The notes below the pieces were generated by a model. That model did not search any database and was not told where the DNA came from. It worked only from the letters and a program-made list of their open reading frames with translations. A stretch of 50,850 nt of DNA from the NCBI RefSeq assembly GCF_002217985.1, contig NZ_BCMI01000019.1:1-50850 (forward strand), given 5' to 3'. Position 1 is the stretch's first letter. Every line of letters starts with the position of its first letter. A program made the translations under genes and the position numbers. This document shows positions 31,054 to 41,800 of the stretch, piece by piece. The stretch comes from Secundilactobacillus pentosiphilus. GTDB lineage: Bacteria; Bacillota; Bacilli; Lactobacillales; Lactobacillaceae.

Positions 31054-31108
31054 CTCTCGATTATCTCAAGTATTGCTCACAGCGAACTTTTCGCTGCTCC
31101 TCCGAAGC

Positions 31109-31585
31109 TTACTGTTCCCGGTTAACCGGCTGCTTAAAGTACTTCTCCTCAGCTTCTTTACGCAGTCTGACCGCCTCTTGGAAATCCGAGGTCACGTGGT
31201 TTAAGACGTACTTGCCGTGATACATCATCCGGGCAACGAAGCGCTGGGATTGCGTGTCAAAGGACACCCCGATGACCCCCGTCCGGTTGCGCTTGCCCAT
31301 ATAAATACTGGAGAAGCCGACGCCGTACTCGTTTTTCAGCGGGTTGCCCTGGCTGGCTAAAAAGGCTTCGTTGTTGCTGGCTTCCTTGCGGGCCACTTCC
31401 CGCCGCAGGCACCCGCAGCTTTTGGTGATCCCGCGGCGCAGCGAATAGCCGTCAACGACCACGTGGTTGCCGCAGTCACACACGCATTGCCAGCGCATAT
31501 TGCCATTAGATCCTGTATAATCCGCTTTTCCTTCGACGTATAAGCGGCCAAATTTTTGATGTGTCAAATCAATCATTTTGCTCAT
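31109..31585 (-). CDS. Zinc-ribbon plus AP2-domain protein
   Basis: A 158-residue protein from ATG 31585 (GAGGGGG upstream). The N-terminal region MIDLTHQKFGRLYVEG...MRWQCVCDCGNHVVV...SCGCLRRE carries the C-x-C-x-CG...CGC zinc ribbon found in phage and HNH-associated proteins. The C-terminal GVIGVSFDTQSQRFVARMMY followed by HGKYVLNHVTSDFQEAVRLR is an AP2/ERF-type DNA-binding domain. Such proteins occur in phages and homing-type elements and usually lie beside, or fused to, an HNH nuclease; no nuclease motif is seen here. It may be a mobile-element relic or a stand-alone DNA-binding protein. The neighbours give no clue. Confidence 0.78.
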   Translation of the reverse strand: MSKMIDLTHQKFGRLYVEGKADYTGSNGNMRWQCVCDCGNHVVVDGYSLRRGITKSCGCLRREVARKEASNNEAFLASQGNPLKNEYGVGFSSIYMGKRNRTGVIGVSFDTQSQRFVARMMYHGKYVLNHVTSDFQEAVRLRKEAEEKYFKQPVNREQ

Positions 31586-31705
31586 GACAGTCAGCCCCCT
31601 CAGCATTATTATTCAGGTCGAATTCACCCGGAAACGGCTTTTTAACGGCGTGTACTTTCCGGGTGCCTGCGACCCGTTATCAGCAAATGATTTGTGCAAA
31701 TGAGT

Positions 31706-32671
31706 CTAGTTCTTCGTGGCAGCCACCTTGCTCAGCGCTTGGATGTAGCCGTCAAATAACTGCGGCTCTTTGACCCACGGTGCTTCCGGCGACTGGTCGG
31801 TCAGCTTCAGATGTTCGACTAAAGCCTGCACGTTTTGCCAGATGCCGGCGTTATTTTGAACCAGCAGCCAGAAGGCCTGGTCCACCCGATCCCGTTCTGT
31901 TTCGGGAACTTGTTTGCTCTGGGTGTAGTAGCGCACGCAAGCCTTCGAAAACTCGTTGATGTACGTCATCGGGTCGATCTGCTGCAGGGTTTCAAAGAAC
32001 TTGCCCAGCATCGTGATCTGCTCAACGGAAGCCTGCCGCGGCATCGGTGCCAGCACTTCCGAACGGATATCGCGGCTCAGGAACTGGGCATAAGCGATCT
32101 CGTTGACTTCAATGTCAGCCCGGGACAGGCAGTTGACCAGCCGGCTGTAAAACTCATCGGAGTACTTGCCCACCGCTTGCCAGGCCACGTGGTACTGGTT
32201 CAGAAACGCCCGCTTGAACCAGCGGCCCCGTGCCGTCATGAAGTCGCGGCCGACCTTATACTGCGTGGTGCGCGTCCGGGTCATATCCTGCTCCAGCACT
32301 AGCCCGGTCAGCACGTCAGCGTCCTGGTTCTGCGCTGCCGTAGCACTGAAGGTCTGGATCACGCTGGTCTGGTTCAGCAGGCCGTCGGGGCCCATGAACA
32401 TCACGTAGTCGCCGTTAGCCACCCCCACGCCATGCTGGAAGGCTTCTTCCCATGACAAAACATTTGCCGGATTTTCGTAGTGGACGTCGAGGTTCTTGAA
32501 CAGCCGGAACTGATCCACGTTTTGCAGGCGGTACTGCCCGTTATCCACTAAAATGACCTCGACATCACGGAAATCAATCCCCAGTTGATTATTGATGGAT
32601 GATAGCGGGATCGCTAAGTCATCCTCCCGTGCATCGTTCACCGCAATAATGATACTCAAACGCTTTGCCAT
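31706..32671 (-). CDS. Family 2 glycosyltransferase downstream of the giant adhesin gene
   Basis: A 321-residue GT-A fold protein: LSIIIAVNDAREDDLAIPLS and DVEVILVDNGQY form the nucleotide-sugar binding start, and GVGVANGDYVMFMGPDG replaces the usual ANGDYIxFLDxDD, so the acidic DxD is reduced to G-P-D-G. The middle contains GRWFKRAFLNQYHVAW and EFYSRLVN, typical of GT2 enzymes. RBS AGGAGGAG. It is the first gene downstream of the 14.6-kb adhesin gene on the same strand, separated by a moderate hairpin. Glycosylation of that Ser/Thr-rich surface protein is a natural idea but not shown by sequence. The weakened DxD may mean altered metal use. Confidence 0.82.
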   Translation of the reverse strand: MAKRLSIIIAVNDAREDDLAIPLSSINNQLGIDFRDVEVILVDNGQYRLQNVDQFRLFKNLDVHYENPANVLSWEEAFQHGVGVANGDYVMFMGPDGLLNQTSVIQTFSATAAQNQDADVLTGLVLEQDMTRTRTTQYKVGRDFMTARGRWFKRAFLNQYHVAWQAVGKYSDEFYSRLVNCLSRADIEVNEIAYAQFLSRDIRSEVLAPMPRQASVEQITMLGKFFETLQQIDPMTYINEFSKACVRYYTQSKQVPETERDRVDQAFWLLVQNNAGIWQNVQALVEHLKLTDQSPEAPWVKEPQLFDGYIQALSKVAATKN

Positions 32672-32737
32672 AGTATTCTCCTCCTTGTATTTTTGCTATG
32701 TATGAGAAGGCGGCGTAAACCGTCTTCCCCAGAAGAA

Positions 32738-32775
32738 AGGCTGCATCATCGCAGGACAATTGCGACGTGCAGCCT
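32738..32775 (-). terminator. Probable terminator after the giant adhesin gene
   Basis: AGGCTGCA...CGCA and TGCG...TGCAGCCT form a two-part stem, followed on the minus strand by CCTTTCTTC. The weak T run may allow partial read-through into the glycosyltransferase gene. Confidence 0.55.
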
Positions 32776-32820
32776 CTCTCACTATGAGTCCCGACTAGTA
32801 GTCATGGGCATGTGAAATGA

Positions 32821-35800
32821 TTAGTAGAGGGACTCGTGATCATCATCGCTATCGTGACGCTTGCGACGGGTAACGCCGTAAGCTAAGGTAGCTTCCATGA
32901 TGGTCATGCCGACACCTAACATAACGAGTGCTGAAGCTGAAGTTGAGCGCTCATTAGTTTGCGGCAAAGTGCTCTGTGCAGCTGCTTTACCTTCGCTAGT
33001 GCTCAAACCGTTGCTTGAATCAGCAGCCGTTGCGCCAGATACAGCTTGTTGAATCGTTGCAGCACCGCCGTTACCAGCGTCGCTAGTTGGTACCATACCA
33101 GCCGATTGCTGACTCGAAGTATCACCGGCAGCTGAGGTAGTCAGGCCGTTGCCGCCATTAGCAGCTGAGCCAGTATCCCGACCAGTATCAGTCGTGAGAC
33201 CGCCGTTGCCAGCAGCTGTCGTAGCAGTACCGCCGTCAACACCAGTCGAAGTACCAGTGCCGTTACCATTACCAGTATTGCCGCCTGGAACAGCTGTACC
33301 AGTAGTAGTAGAAGTCGTGGTTTGAGTAGTCGTACCACCGTTGCCACCTGGGGTAGTCGTGTTGGTATTGTTGGTACCGCCGTTACCGCCTGGAGTAGTC
33401 GTGTTGGTGTTATTAGTACCACCATTGCCACCTGGAGTAGTCGTGTTGGTATTCGTACCGCCATTACCACCTGGAGTAGTCGTGTTGGTATTGTTAGTAC
33501 CGCCATTGCCACCTGGAGTAGTCGTGTTGGTATTGTTAGTACCGCCATTGCCACCTGGAGTAGTCGTGTTGGTATTGTTGGTACCGCCATTGCCACCTGG
33601 AGTTGTGGTGTTGGTATCAGTACCGCCGTTACCACCCGGATTGGTGTTCGTGTTGGTATTGGTGTTGACATTGCTGTTACCGCCACCGGCTGGAGTAGTA
33701 GTCGAACCAGTGTTGTTGTCACCAGTTGTCTTACCACCGTTGTCGCCACTAGGAGCTGGATAAGTCGTAGTAGTCGTCGTTGTCTTGGTCGTAGTCGATC
33801 CGTCCTTGTTAGGAATCGTTTCGATAGTTACGATCTTGACGACTTTGTTACCACTTGGATCAGTAGTTGTGGTCGTATCAGTTTCAGTGGTTGAACCATC
33901 AGGGTTAGTGGTGATGGTCTTTTCAGTCGTGGTGTTGTTAGTGGTTGTAGTATTCGTAGTCGTTGAACCGTTCGTACCTTGACCATTATCAGTACCGCCA
34001 CCGTTGTTCTGGTTGTTGGTGTTGTTGATGTTGATACCGCTGCCGTTGCCAGTGCCGGTGCTTGTACCAGTGCCGTTATCAGTACCAGTACCGCCGCCAT
34101 TTGGAACAACGATTGAACCAGCGTTGCTGCCGTCTGGGTAAGTGAAGTAGTAGGTAGTCGTGCCGGCTTCTTTATCAACGATCGTCTTTGAAGGATCAAT
34201 CTGAGGAGTCTGACCATCTTTACCGTCCTTACCATCGGTACCGTCAGCACCATTCTTACCGTTCTTGATGACGTAGTTGGTACCGTTCAATACGATGGTC
34301 CAGCCGTCGACGTTACCGTCAGCGTCATAGTGCGGTTTGATGTTTGGTGTAGCGCCGTCCTTAGGAGCTTCCACGCGGCCAACGGAGACCTTGTCGCCAT
34401 CAGCGTTAGTGTAGTAGAAGTTGTAAGCAACCGTCGTGCCATTAGCATCTTTGATCGGTTCAACATGAGGGGTCTTACCATCTACACCGTCTTTAGGTGC
34501 ATTAACCGTACCAACAGTGGTTTCCTTGCCACTCTCGTCGGTGACGTAGAATACGTAAGATGTTGTCCCGTCAGCGTTCTTAACAGCTTTGACGTTAGGC
34601 GTTTGACCATCCTTGCCGTCTTTACCATCTTGACCTTTTTGAACAGTAATCTGTGAGCCATCACTGAAGTTGATAACGGTGTTGCCATCTTTATCAAGAC
34701 CAGAACTTTGAATGGTGAGATCCTTACCATCTTTGCCGTCCTTGCCGTCTTGACCGTTCTTCACGATGTAATTGTGACCATCTAACGTGAAGGTCCAGCC
34801 ATCTACGTCGCCGTTAGCATCGTAGTGAGGAGCAACCGTTGGCGTTTCGCCATCCTTGCCGTCAACACCGTTCTTAGGTGCGTCTACCGTACCAAGCAAG
34901 ACCTTTTGACCCTTGTCGTTGATGTAGTAGAATTCGTACTTAACCGTGTTGCCGTTAGCGTCCTTGACCGGCTGAACAAGTGGTGTTTCGCCATCTTTAC
35001 CGTCCTTAGGTGCAGTGACATCGCCGACAGTCTTAGTTGAGCCATCTGGGTTAGTGATGTAGAACTCATAATGAGTGACACCATCTTGACCAACGACTGC
35101 TTTGACATCAGGCGTTTGACCGTCTTTGCCGTCTTTACCATCAGCACCCTTGTCGATCGTGACTTTGTTGCCATCACTGAATTCAACAACTGTGTTGCCT
35201 TCTGGGTCCTTAGTTGTGCTGGTAACGGTAATACTCTTACCATCAACACCGTCTTTAGGTGCATCCACCGTACCCATGTTCTTTTCAGAACCATCTGGGT
35301 TCGTGATGTAGAACTCGTAAGACTTCGAACCATCATTGTTGGTGATTTCCTTAACCTTTGGTGTTTGACCATCCTTAGGTGCGTTTACTGTACCAAGATC
35401 TTTGGTAGAGCCGTCTGGGTTGGTGATGTAGAACTCGTATGAAGTTGAGCCGTCGGAGTTAGTAATCGTCTTAACTTCTGGCGTCTGACCATCCTTGCCG
35501 TCCTTACCATCTTTACCATTCTTAACGGTGTATTCTTTACCGTTAATGGTGAAGATGTAGCCGTCAACGTTGCCGCTTGGATCCTTGGTTTCAGTAACAG
35601 TTGGTGTTTCGCCATCTTTACCGTCCTTAGGAGCAGGTACGTTACCAACAGTCTTTTCGGAGCCATCTGGGTTCGTGATGTAGAAGACGTATGACTTCGA
35701 GCCGTCATTGTTAGTGACTTCCTTAACAGATGGCGTTTGAGCGTCCTTACCATCCTTAGGAGCTGGAACCGTACCAACAGTCGTGGTAGAACCGTCTGGG

Positions 35801-38800
35801 TTCGTGATGAAGAACTCGTATGAAGTTGAGCCATCCGCGTTTGGAACAGCCTTAACTTCTGGTGTTTGTCCATCCTTGCCATCGGCACCCTTAGGAATCG
35901 TGACGTTTGAACCGTCACTGAAGGTAACCACGATGTTGCCCTTGGCATCAGTACCCGTGCTCTTAACGGTGATGTCTTTACCATCTTGACCATTCACAAC
36001 GGTGTAATCTTGACCGCCGATGGTGAAGGTGTAGCCGTCAACCTTGCCATCAATCCCCGTGTGCGGTTTAACTGTTGGCGTCTCGCCATCTTTACCATCT
36101 TTAGGTGCAGGTACGTTACCAACCGTCTTTTCGGAACCATCAGGATTAGTGATGTAGAAGACGTATGACTTCGAACCATCATTATTCGTGACTTCCTTGA
36201 CTTCAGGCGTTTGACCGTCCTTACCGTCAACACCGTCTTTAGGTGCGTCGACAGTACCTAAGTCAACTTCCTTGCCATCGTCACCAATGGTGTAGAAGAC
36301 GTATGAGGTCTTCCCATCTTGGCCAACTACGGCTTTGACATTAGGCGTTTCGCCGGCTTCACCTTGATCACCCTTATCACCCTTGTCACCTTTATCACCC
36401 TTGGCGACTGTGACTTGTGAGCCATCACTGAAGAACAGAACGGTGTTGCCATCCTTATCAGTGGTCTGGTGGGTGATCGTTAATGGTTTGGCGTTTTCAC
36501 CATTCTTAACGGTGTAATCGTGACCGTCGATGGTAAATGTGTAACCGTCAACGTTGCCGCTAGGATCAGTGTGCGGTGTAACCGTAGGAGTCTCGCCATC
36601 TTTACCATCCTTAGGTGCCGGAACGTTACCCATATCAGTGGTAGAACCATCTGGGTTAGTGATGTAGAACTCATACGACTTCGAGCCATCTGGGTTCGTC
36701 ACTTCCTTAACCTGTGGTGTTTGACCATCTTTACCATCAACACCGTTAGTACCGTTGATACCATCTTTAGGTGCTTTGACAGTCCCAATCGTCTTGGTTG
36801 AACCGTCTGGGTTAACAACGAAGAACTCGTATGAAGTCGTTCCGTCTTCGCCTACAACAGCTTTAACTTGAGGCGTTTGAGCATCCTTACCATCAGTACC
36901 GTTAGTACCATCTTTACCTTTATTAACAGTGATTGTTGATCCATCGCTGAAGGTAACGACCGTGTTGCCGTCTTTATCAAGGATTTGACTCTTAACGGTC
37001 AGTGCCGCGCCGTCTTTACCATTGGTCCCGTTCTTGATGACGTAAGGTACGCCGTTCAATGTCAGGGTGTAGCCGATAACGTTGCCATCTGAATCAGTGT
37101 TTGGTGTGATCGTTGGCGTAGCGCCATCCTTACCATCCTTAGGTGCCGGAACAGTTCCAACCGTCTTGACAGAGCCATCTGGGTTGGTGATAAAGAATTC
37201 GTATGACTTCGAACCGTCATTGTTAGTGACTTCCTTAACCTCAGGAGTTTGGGCATCCTTGCCATCAGTCCCATCCTTAGGCGCGGCAATCGTGCCAACA
37301 ACTTGGTCAGGGGAACCATTAGCACCTGGAATGAAGAATACCAGTGACTTAGTCCCATCAGGGTTAGCAACTTCCTTAACCTGTGGTGTTTGACCATCCT
37401 TACCAGCAGCACCGGCAGGAATTGAAACTGTCTTGCCATCAGAGAAGGTAACGATTGTATTGCCATCCTTATCAACGGTTGAGCCGGTAACGGTTAAATC
37501 AGCGCCATCTTTACCATCTTCACCGTCTTTACCATTCAAAACAGTGTAATCAACGCCATTCAACGTGAAGGTGTAGCCATCAACCTTGCCATCACTACCA
37601 GTGTGTGGTTTAACCGTTGGCGTAGCGCCATCTTTACCATCCTTAGGTGCCGGAACGTTGCCAAGGATCTTGTCGTCAGAACCATCACCCGCAGGACCCG
37701 GAATGAAGAATTCGTATGAAATGGTATTGCCGTCAGCATCCTTAACTGGTTTAACTTGCGGTGTCTGACCATCTTTACCGTCAGTACCGTTAGCCCCGTC
37801 TTTAGGAGCAAGAATCTCACCCAAGACAATATCATCAGTACCGTCGCCCTTTGGACCTGGGGTAAAGAAGATAATCGTCTTGTTGCCATCTTTGTCAGTA
37901 CCAGCCTTAACCTGTGGTGTTGCACCGTCCTTACCAGCAGCGCCGGCAGGAATCTTGACCGTCTTACCATCAGAGAAGGTAATCACGGTGTTGCCATCTT
38001 GATCAATCGTCGAGTTGGTAATGGTTAAGTCAGCACCATCTTTACCATCGGTACCATCTTCGCCGTTTTTACCATCAACACCGTTAGTAACGTTGTAATC
38101 AACGCCGTTCAGCGTGAAGGTGTAGCCAGTCTTACCATCAGTACCAGTGTAAGGTTTAACTGTTGGCGTAGAACCGTCCTTAGGTGCCGGAACGATTCCG
38201 GTTGTGACCTTTTCACCCTGGTCGTTAGTGTAGTAGAACTCGTAGTTTGTGACCTTGCCACTATCATCCTTGATTGGTTCAACAAGCGGTGTGTGACCGT
38301 CTTTAGGAGCTGGAACGTTGCCGACAATCGTGTCGTCAGTACCGTCGCCCTTTGGACCTGGAACGTAGAAGACCAGCGTCTTGTTGCCGTTGCCATCGGT
38401 GACTTCCTTAACTTGCGGCGTCTGAGCATCCTTACCATCAGCACCTTTATCGATCGTTGCTTTAGTACCATCAGAGAAGGTGACAACCGTGTTACCTTTA
38501 TCATCTTTCGAAGTGTCGGTAACGGTGATTGACTTCCCATCCTTAGGTGCGTCAACGGTACCAAGATCGTGTTCCGTACCATCTGGGCCTACCGTGTAGA
38601 AGACGTATGATGTCTTGCCATCAGCGCCCGGAACGGCTTTAACCTGTGGTGTCAGAGCATCAGCACCGTCTTTACCATTAGTAACGTTAATGGTTTGAGC
38701 TGGTTGATCAGAACCTGGCGTGCTAATGGTGATGGTTGTGCCAATAGTCTTGCCGTTCGTATCCGTTGTCGGCGTCTGGGTAATCACTGGTGTCTTACCA

Positions 38801-41800
38801 TCAGAACCATCAACACCGTTCTTGATGCTACCAACCGTCTTGCCGTCAATGGTAATGTTGTAGCTGATGACATTGCCATCATTGTCTTTAACTGGCGTGA
38901 AGTCAGGGGTCTTACCATCTACACCATTGTGCAAAGTCCCGACAGTCTTACCATCGATGACGATATCGAGGATCCCAGTTGGGTTGCCGTTAGGATCTTT
39001 TTCAGGCGTGATAACTGGTGAAGCACCATCCTTACCATTCAAGATCGTATCGCCGTCTTTGCCATCAATCACAATGGTGACACCGATTTGGTTGCCGTCC
39101 TTGTCGAGTGCTGGCTTAGTCGTGACAACAGAACCATCTTTACCATTCTTGAGTTCGCCGGCTGGGTTGCCGTTGATGGTAATCGCGTAACCAATAATGT
39201 TACCATTGTCGTCTTTTTCAGGCGTCAGTACAGGCGTTGAGCCGTCTTTACCATTCGTAACGTTAATGGTTTGCGGAGCTTCGTTAGAACCTGGCGTGGT
39301 AATCGTGATCGTGGTACCAGTAACCTTGCCATCGGAATCCGTTGTCGGCGTCTGGGTAATGACTGGTGTAGCACCATCTTTACCATTAGTGATAGAGCCA
39401 ACCTTGGTGTTGTTGATCAGAATGTCGTAGCCAGTAACGTTACCGTCATTGTCCTTGACTGGGTTGAATTGCGGTGTTGCACCATCTTTACCATTGTGTA
39501 ACTGACCAACAACCTTATCACCGATCTTAATGGTGTAAGTCCCAGTTGGGTTACCGCTGGCATCAACGTCTGGTGTGATGACTGGTGAATCACCTTGAGG
39601 GCCTTGGTCACCTTTATCACCTTTGGCACCGTTCAAAATCGTGCCGCCATCTTTACCGTCGATGAACAGCTGAACACCGATCTGGTTGCCATCACTATCT
39701 TTAACTGGCTTAGTCGTTACAACTGAACCATCTTTACCATTGGTAATGGTACCAACAGTCTTGTCATCAACCGTAATGGTGTAGCCGGTAACCTTACCGT
39801 TGTTATCCTTAACTTCGGTAAATTGAGGGGTGGCACCGTCCTTACCATTTGTGACAGTTCCAACAGTCTTATCACCAATAGTAATGGTGTAACCATCTTT
39901 AGTTGGTGTGAAGACTGGTGAAATACCGTCAGAACCGTTCATAATCTTAGCGCCAGGTAAGCCGTTAATGACCATTTGAGTCCCGATGATGTTGTTATTC
40001 TTGTCGTAAACAGGCATCGTGGTAACCGTTGGCGTAGCACCATCTTTACCGTTTGTGACTTCGCCGACCTTGGTATTATTCAGCATAATATCGTAGCCAG
40101 TAGCGGTCTGAACAAAGTTTGGCGTAGCACCGTCCTTACCGTTTGTAACGGTAACCGGCTTGCCATCGGCACCAGTAATGATGAATCCGGTTGGGTTACC
40201 GCTGCCATCAGTCGTTGGTGTGATCGTTGGCGTCTTACCAGCTTCACCTTGTGGTCCTTGGGCACCATTCATGACAGTACCAGAATCTTTACCATCGATA
40301 ACCAAAGTGACACCAGTTTGTTTCTGAGTCGTTGGATCAATGATTGGCTTAGTGGTGATTACTGAACCAGGCTTACCATCTGCACCATTAGTAATCGTAA
40401 CAGTTTGAGCTGGTTGATCTGAACCTGGAGTCGAGATTGTCAGCGTGTTGCTAATAGTCTTATCGCCATCTTTGTTAGGCGTTACGGTAACGACTGGCGT
40501 AATACCATCTTTACCATTAGTGATAGTAGCAACGTCCTTGCCACCAAATGAAATCGTGTAACTCTTACCATCTTTTGAAGGTGTAACAGTTGGTGTAGCA
40601 CCGTCATAGATGTAGGAAATGGTATCCGGATCGCCATTCGCATGGGTAACGGTAATCTTAACACCGCTTACACCTGGCTTATCAGTATCGGTTACCCGTT
40701 CGCTGGTGATCGTGTCACCCATATTTGGAACTGGCAACGTGCTGATATCAGTATCATCCGTGCCATCGCCCTTTGGACCTGGAATGTAGAAGACCAACGT
40801 TGGTTTCCCATCTTTATCCGTACCAGGTTTAACTGAAAGTGGCGTACCATCCTCGCCATCATTACCGTTCTTGACGGTAAATGAACCGGCTGGCTGACCG
40901 TTAACAGTCATGTTGTAAGTGGTTGTGCCGTCGCCGTTATCAATCCCCTTTGGATCAACGACTGGTGAGGCACCATCGTTACCATTCCAGATGGTTTGAG
41001 TTGTATCATCACTGCCATCACCATGTTTGATGGTCAACAGCGTACCGCCGTTTGGATGATCAGCATCGCCATCAATTGGTGTTGCCGTGATGGTGTCACC
41101 ATCTTTTGGTTGAGGAATCGTAACCATATCGTTTTCAGGTGTGTCATCATGAGCAGGCGTAAAGAAGATGATTACTGGGTTACCATTAATATCCGTCCCA
41201 GTCTTAGCTTGAACCGCTTGTCCATCAGCACCATCTTTACCATCCTTAACGGTGAATGAACCAGTTGGTTTGCCGTTAACAGTGAACTGGTACGTGGTCG
41301 TGCCATCACCGTTATCCGTCCCCTTTGGATCAACGACTGGTGTAGCACCGTCGTTACCATTCCAAATGGTCTCGGTGGTATCTTTGCTGCCATCACCGTG
41401 TTTGATCGTAATCAAAATGCCGCCGTTTGGATGGTCAGCATCGCCATCAATTGCACTCGTGGTGATCGTGTCGCCATCCTTTGGTGCAGGAATGTCACCT
41501 AAGTCTTGTTCAGGTGTGTCGCCGTCAGCTGGAATAAAGAAGGTCAAAACTTTATTACCTTTTTCATCCGTCCCAGGCTTGACACTTGGCGTTTGGGCAT
41601 TCTTCCCATTTTCACCATCGTACAGGTAAGTGATGGTTGGATCGCCCGTAGCGTGGGTAACCGTGATCTTAACACCACCGATACCTGGCTTATCAGTATC
41701 CTTGACCCGTTCGGCAGTAATCGTGTCACCGGCACCAGGTAGTGGAACTGTGCCAAGGTCTTTTTCAGGAACATCGTTGCCATCAGCATCTTTACCAGCA

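Noticed and set aside
33322-33894. Long rightward frames opposite the adhesin stalk repeats
   Set aside because: They are mirror frames of the tandem NTTTPGGNGGT codons; repetitive DNA keeps all frames open. No ribosome site and low-complexity translation.
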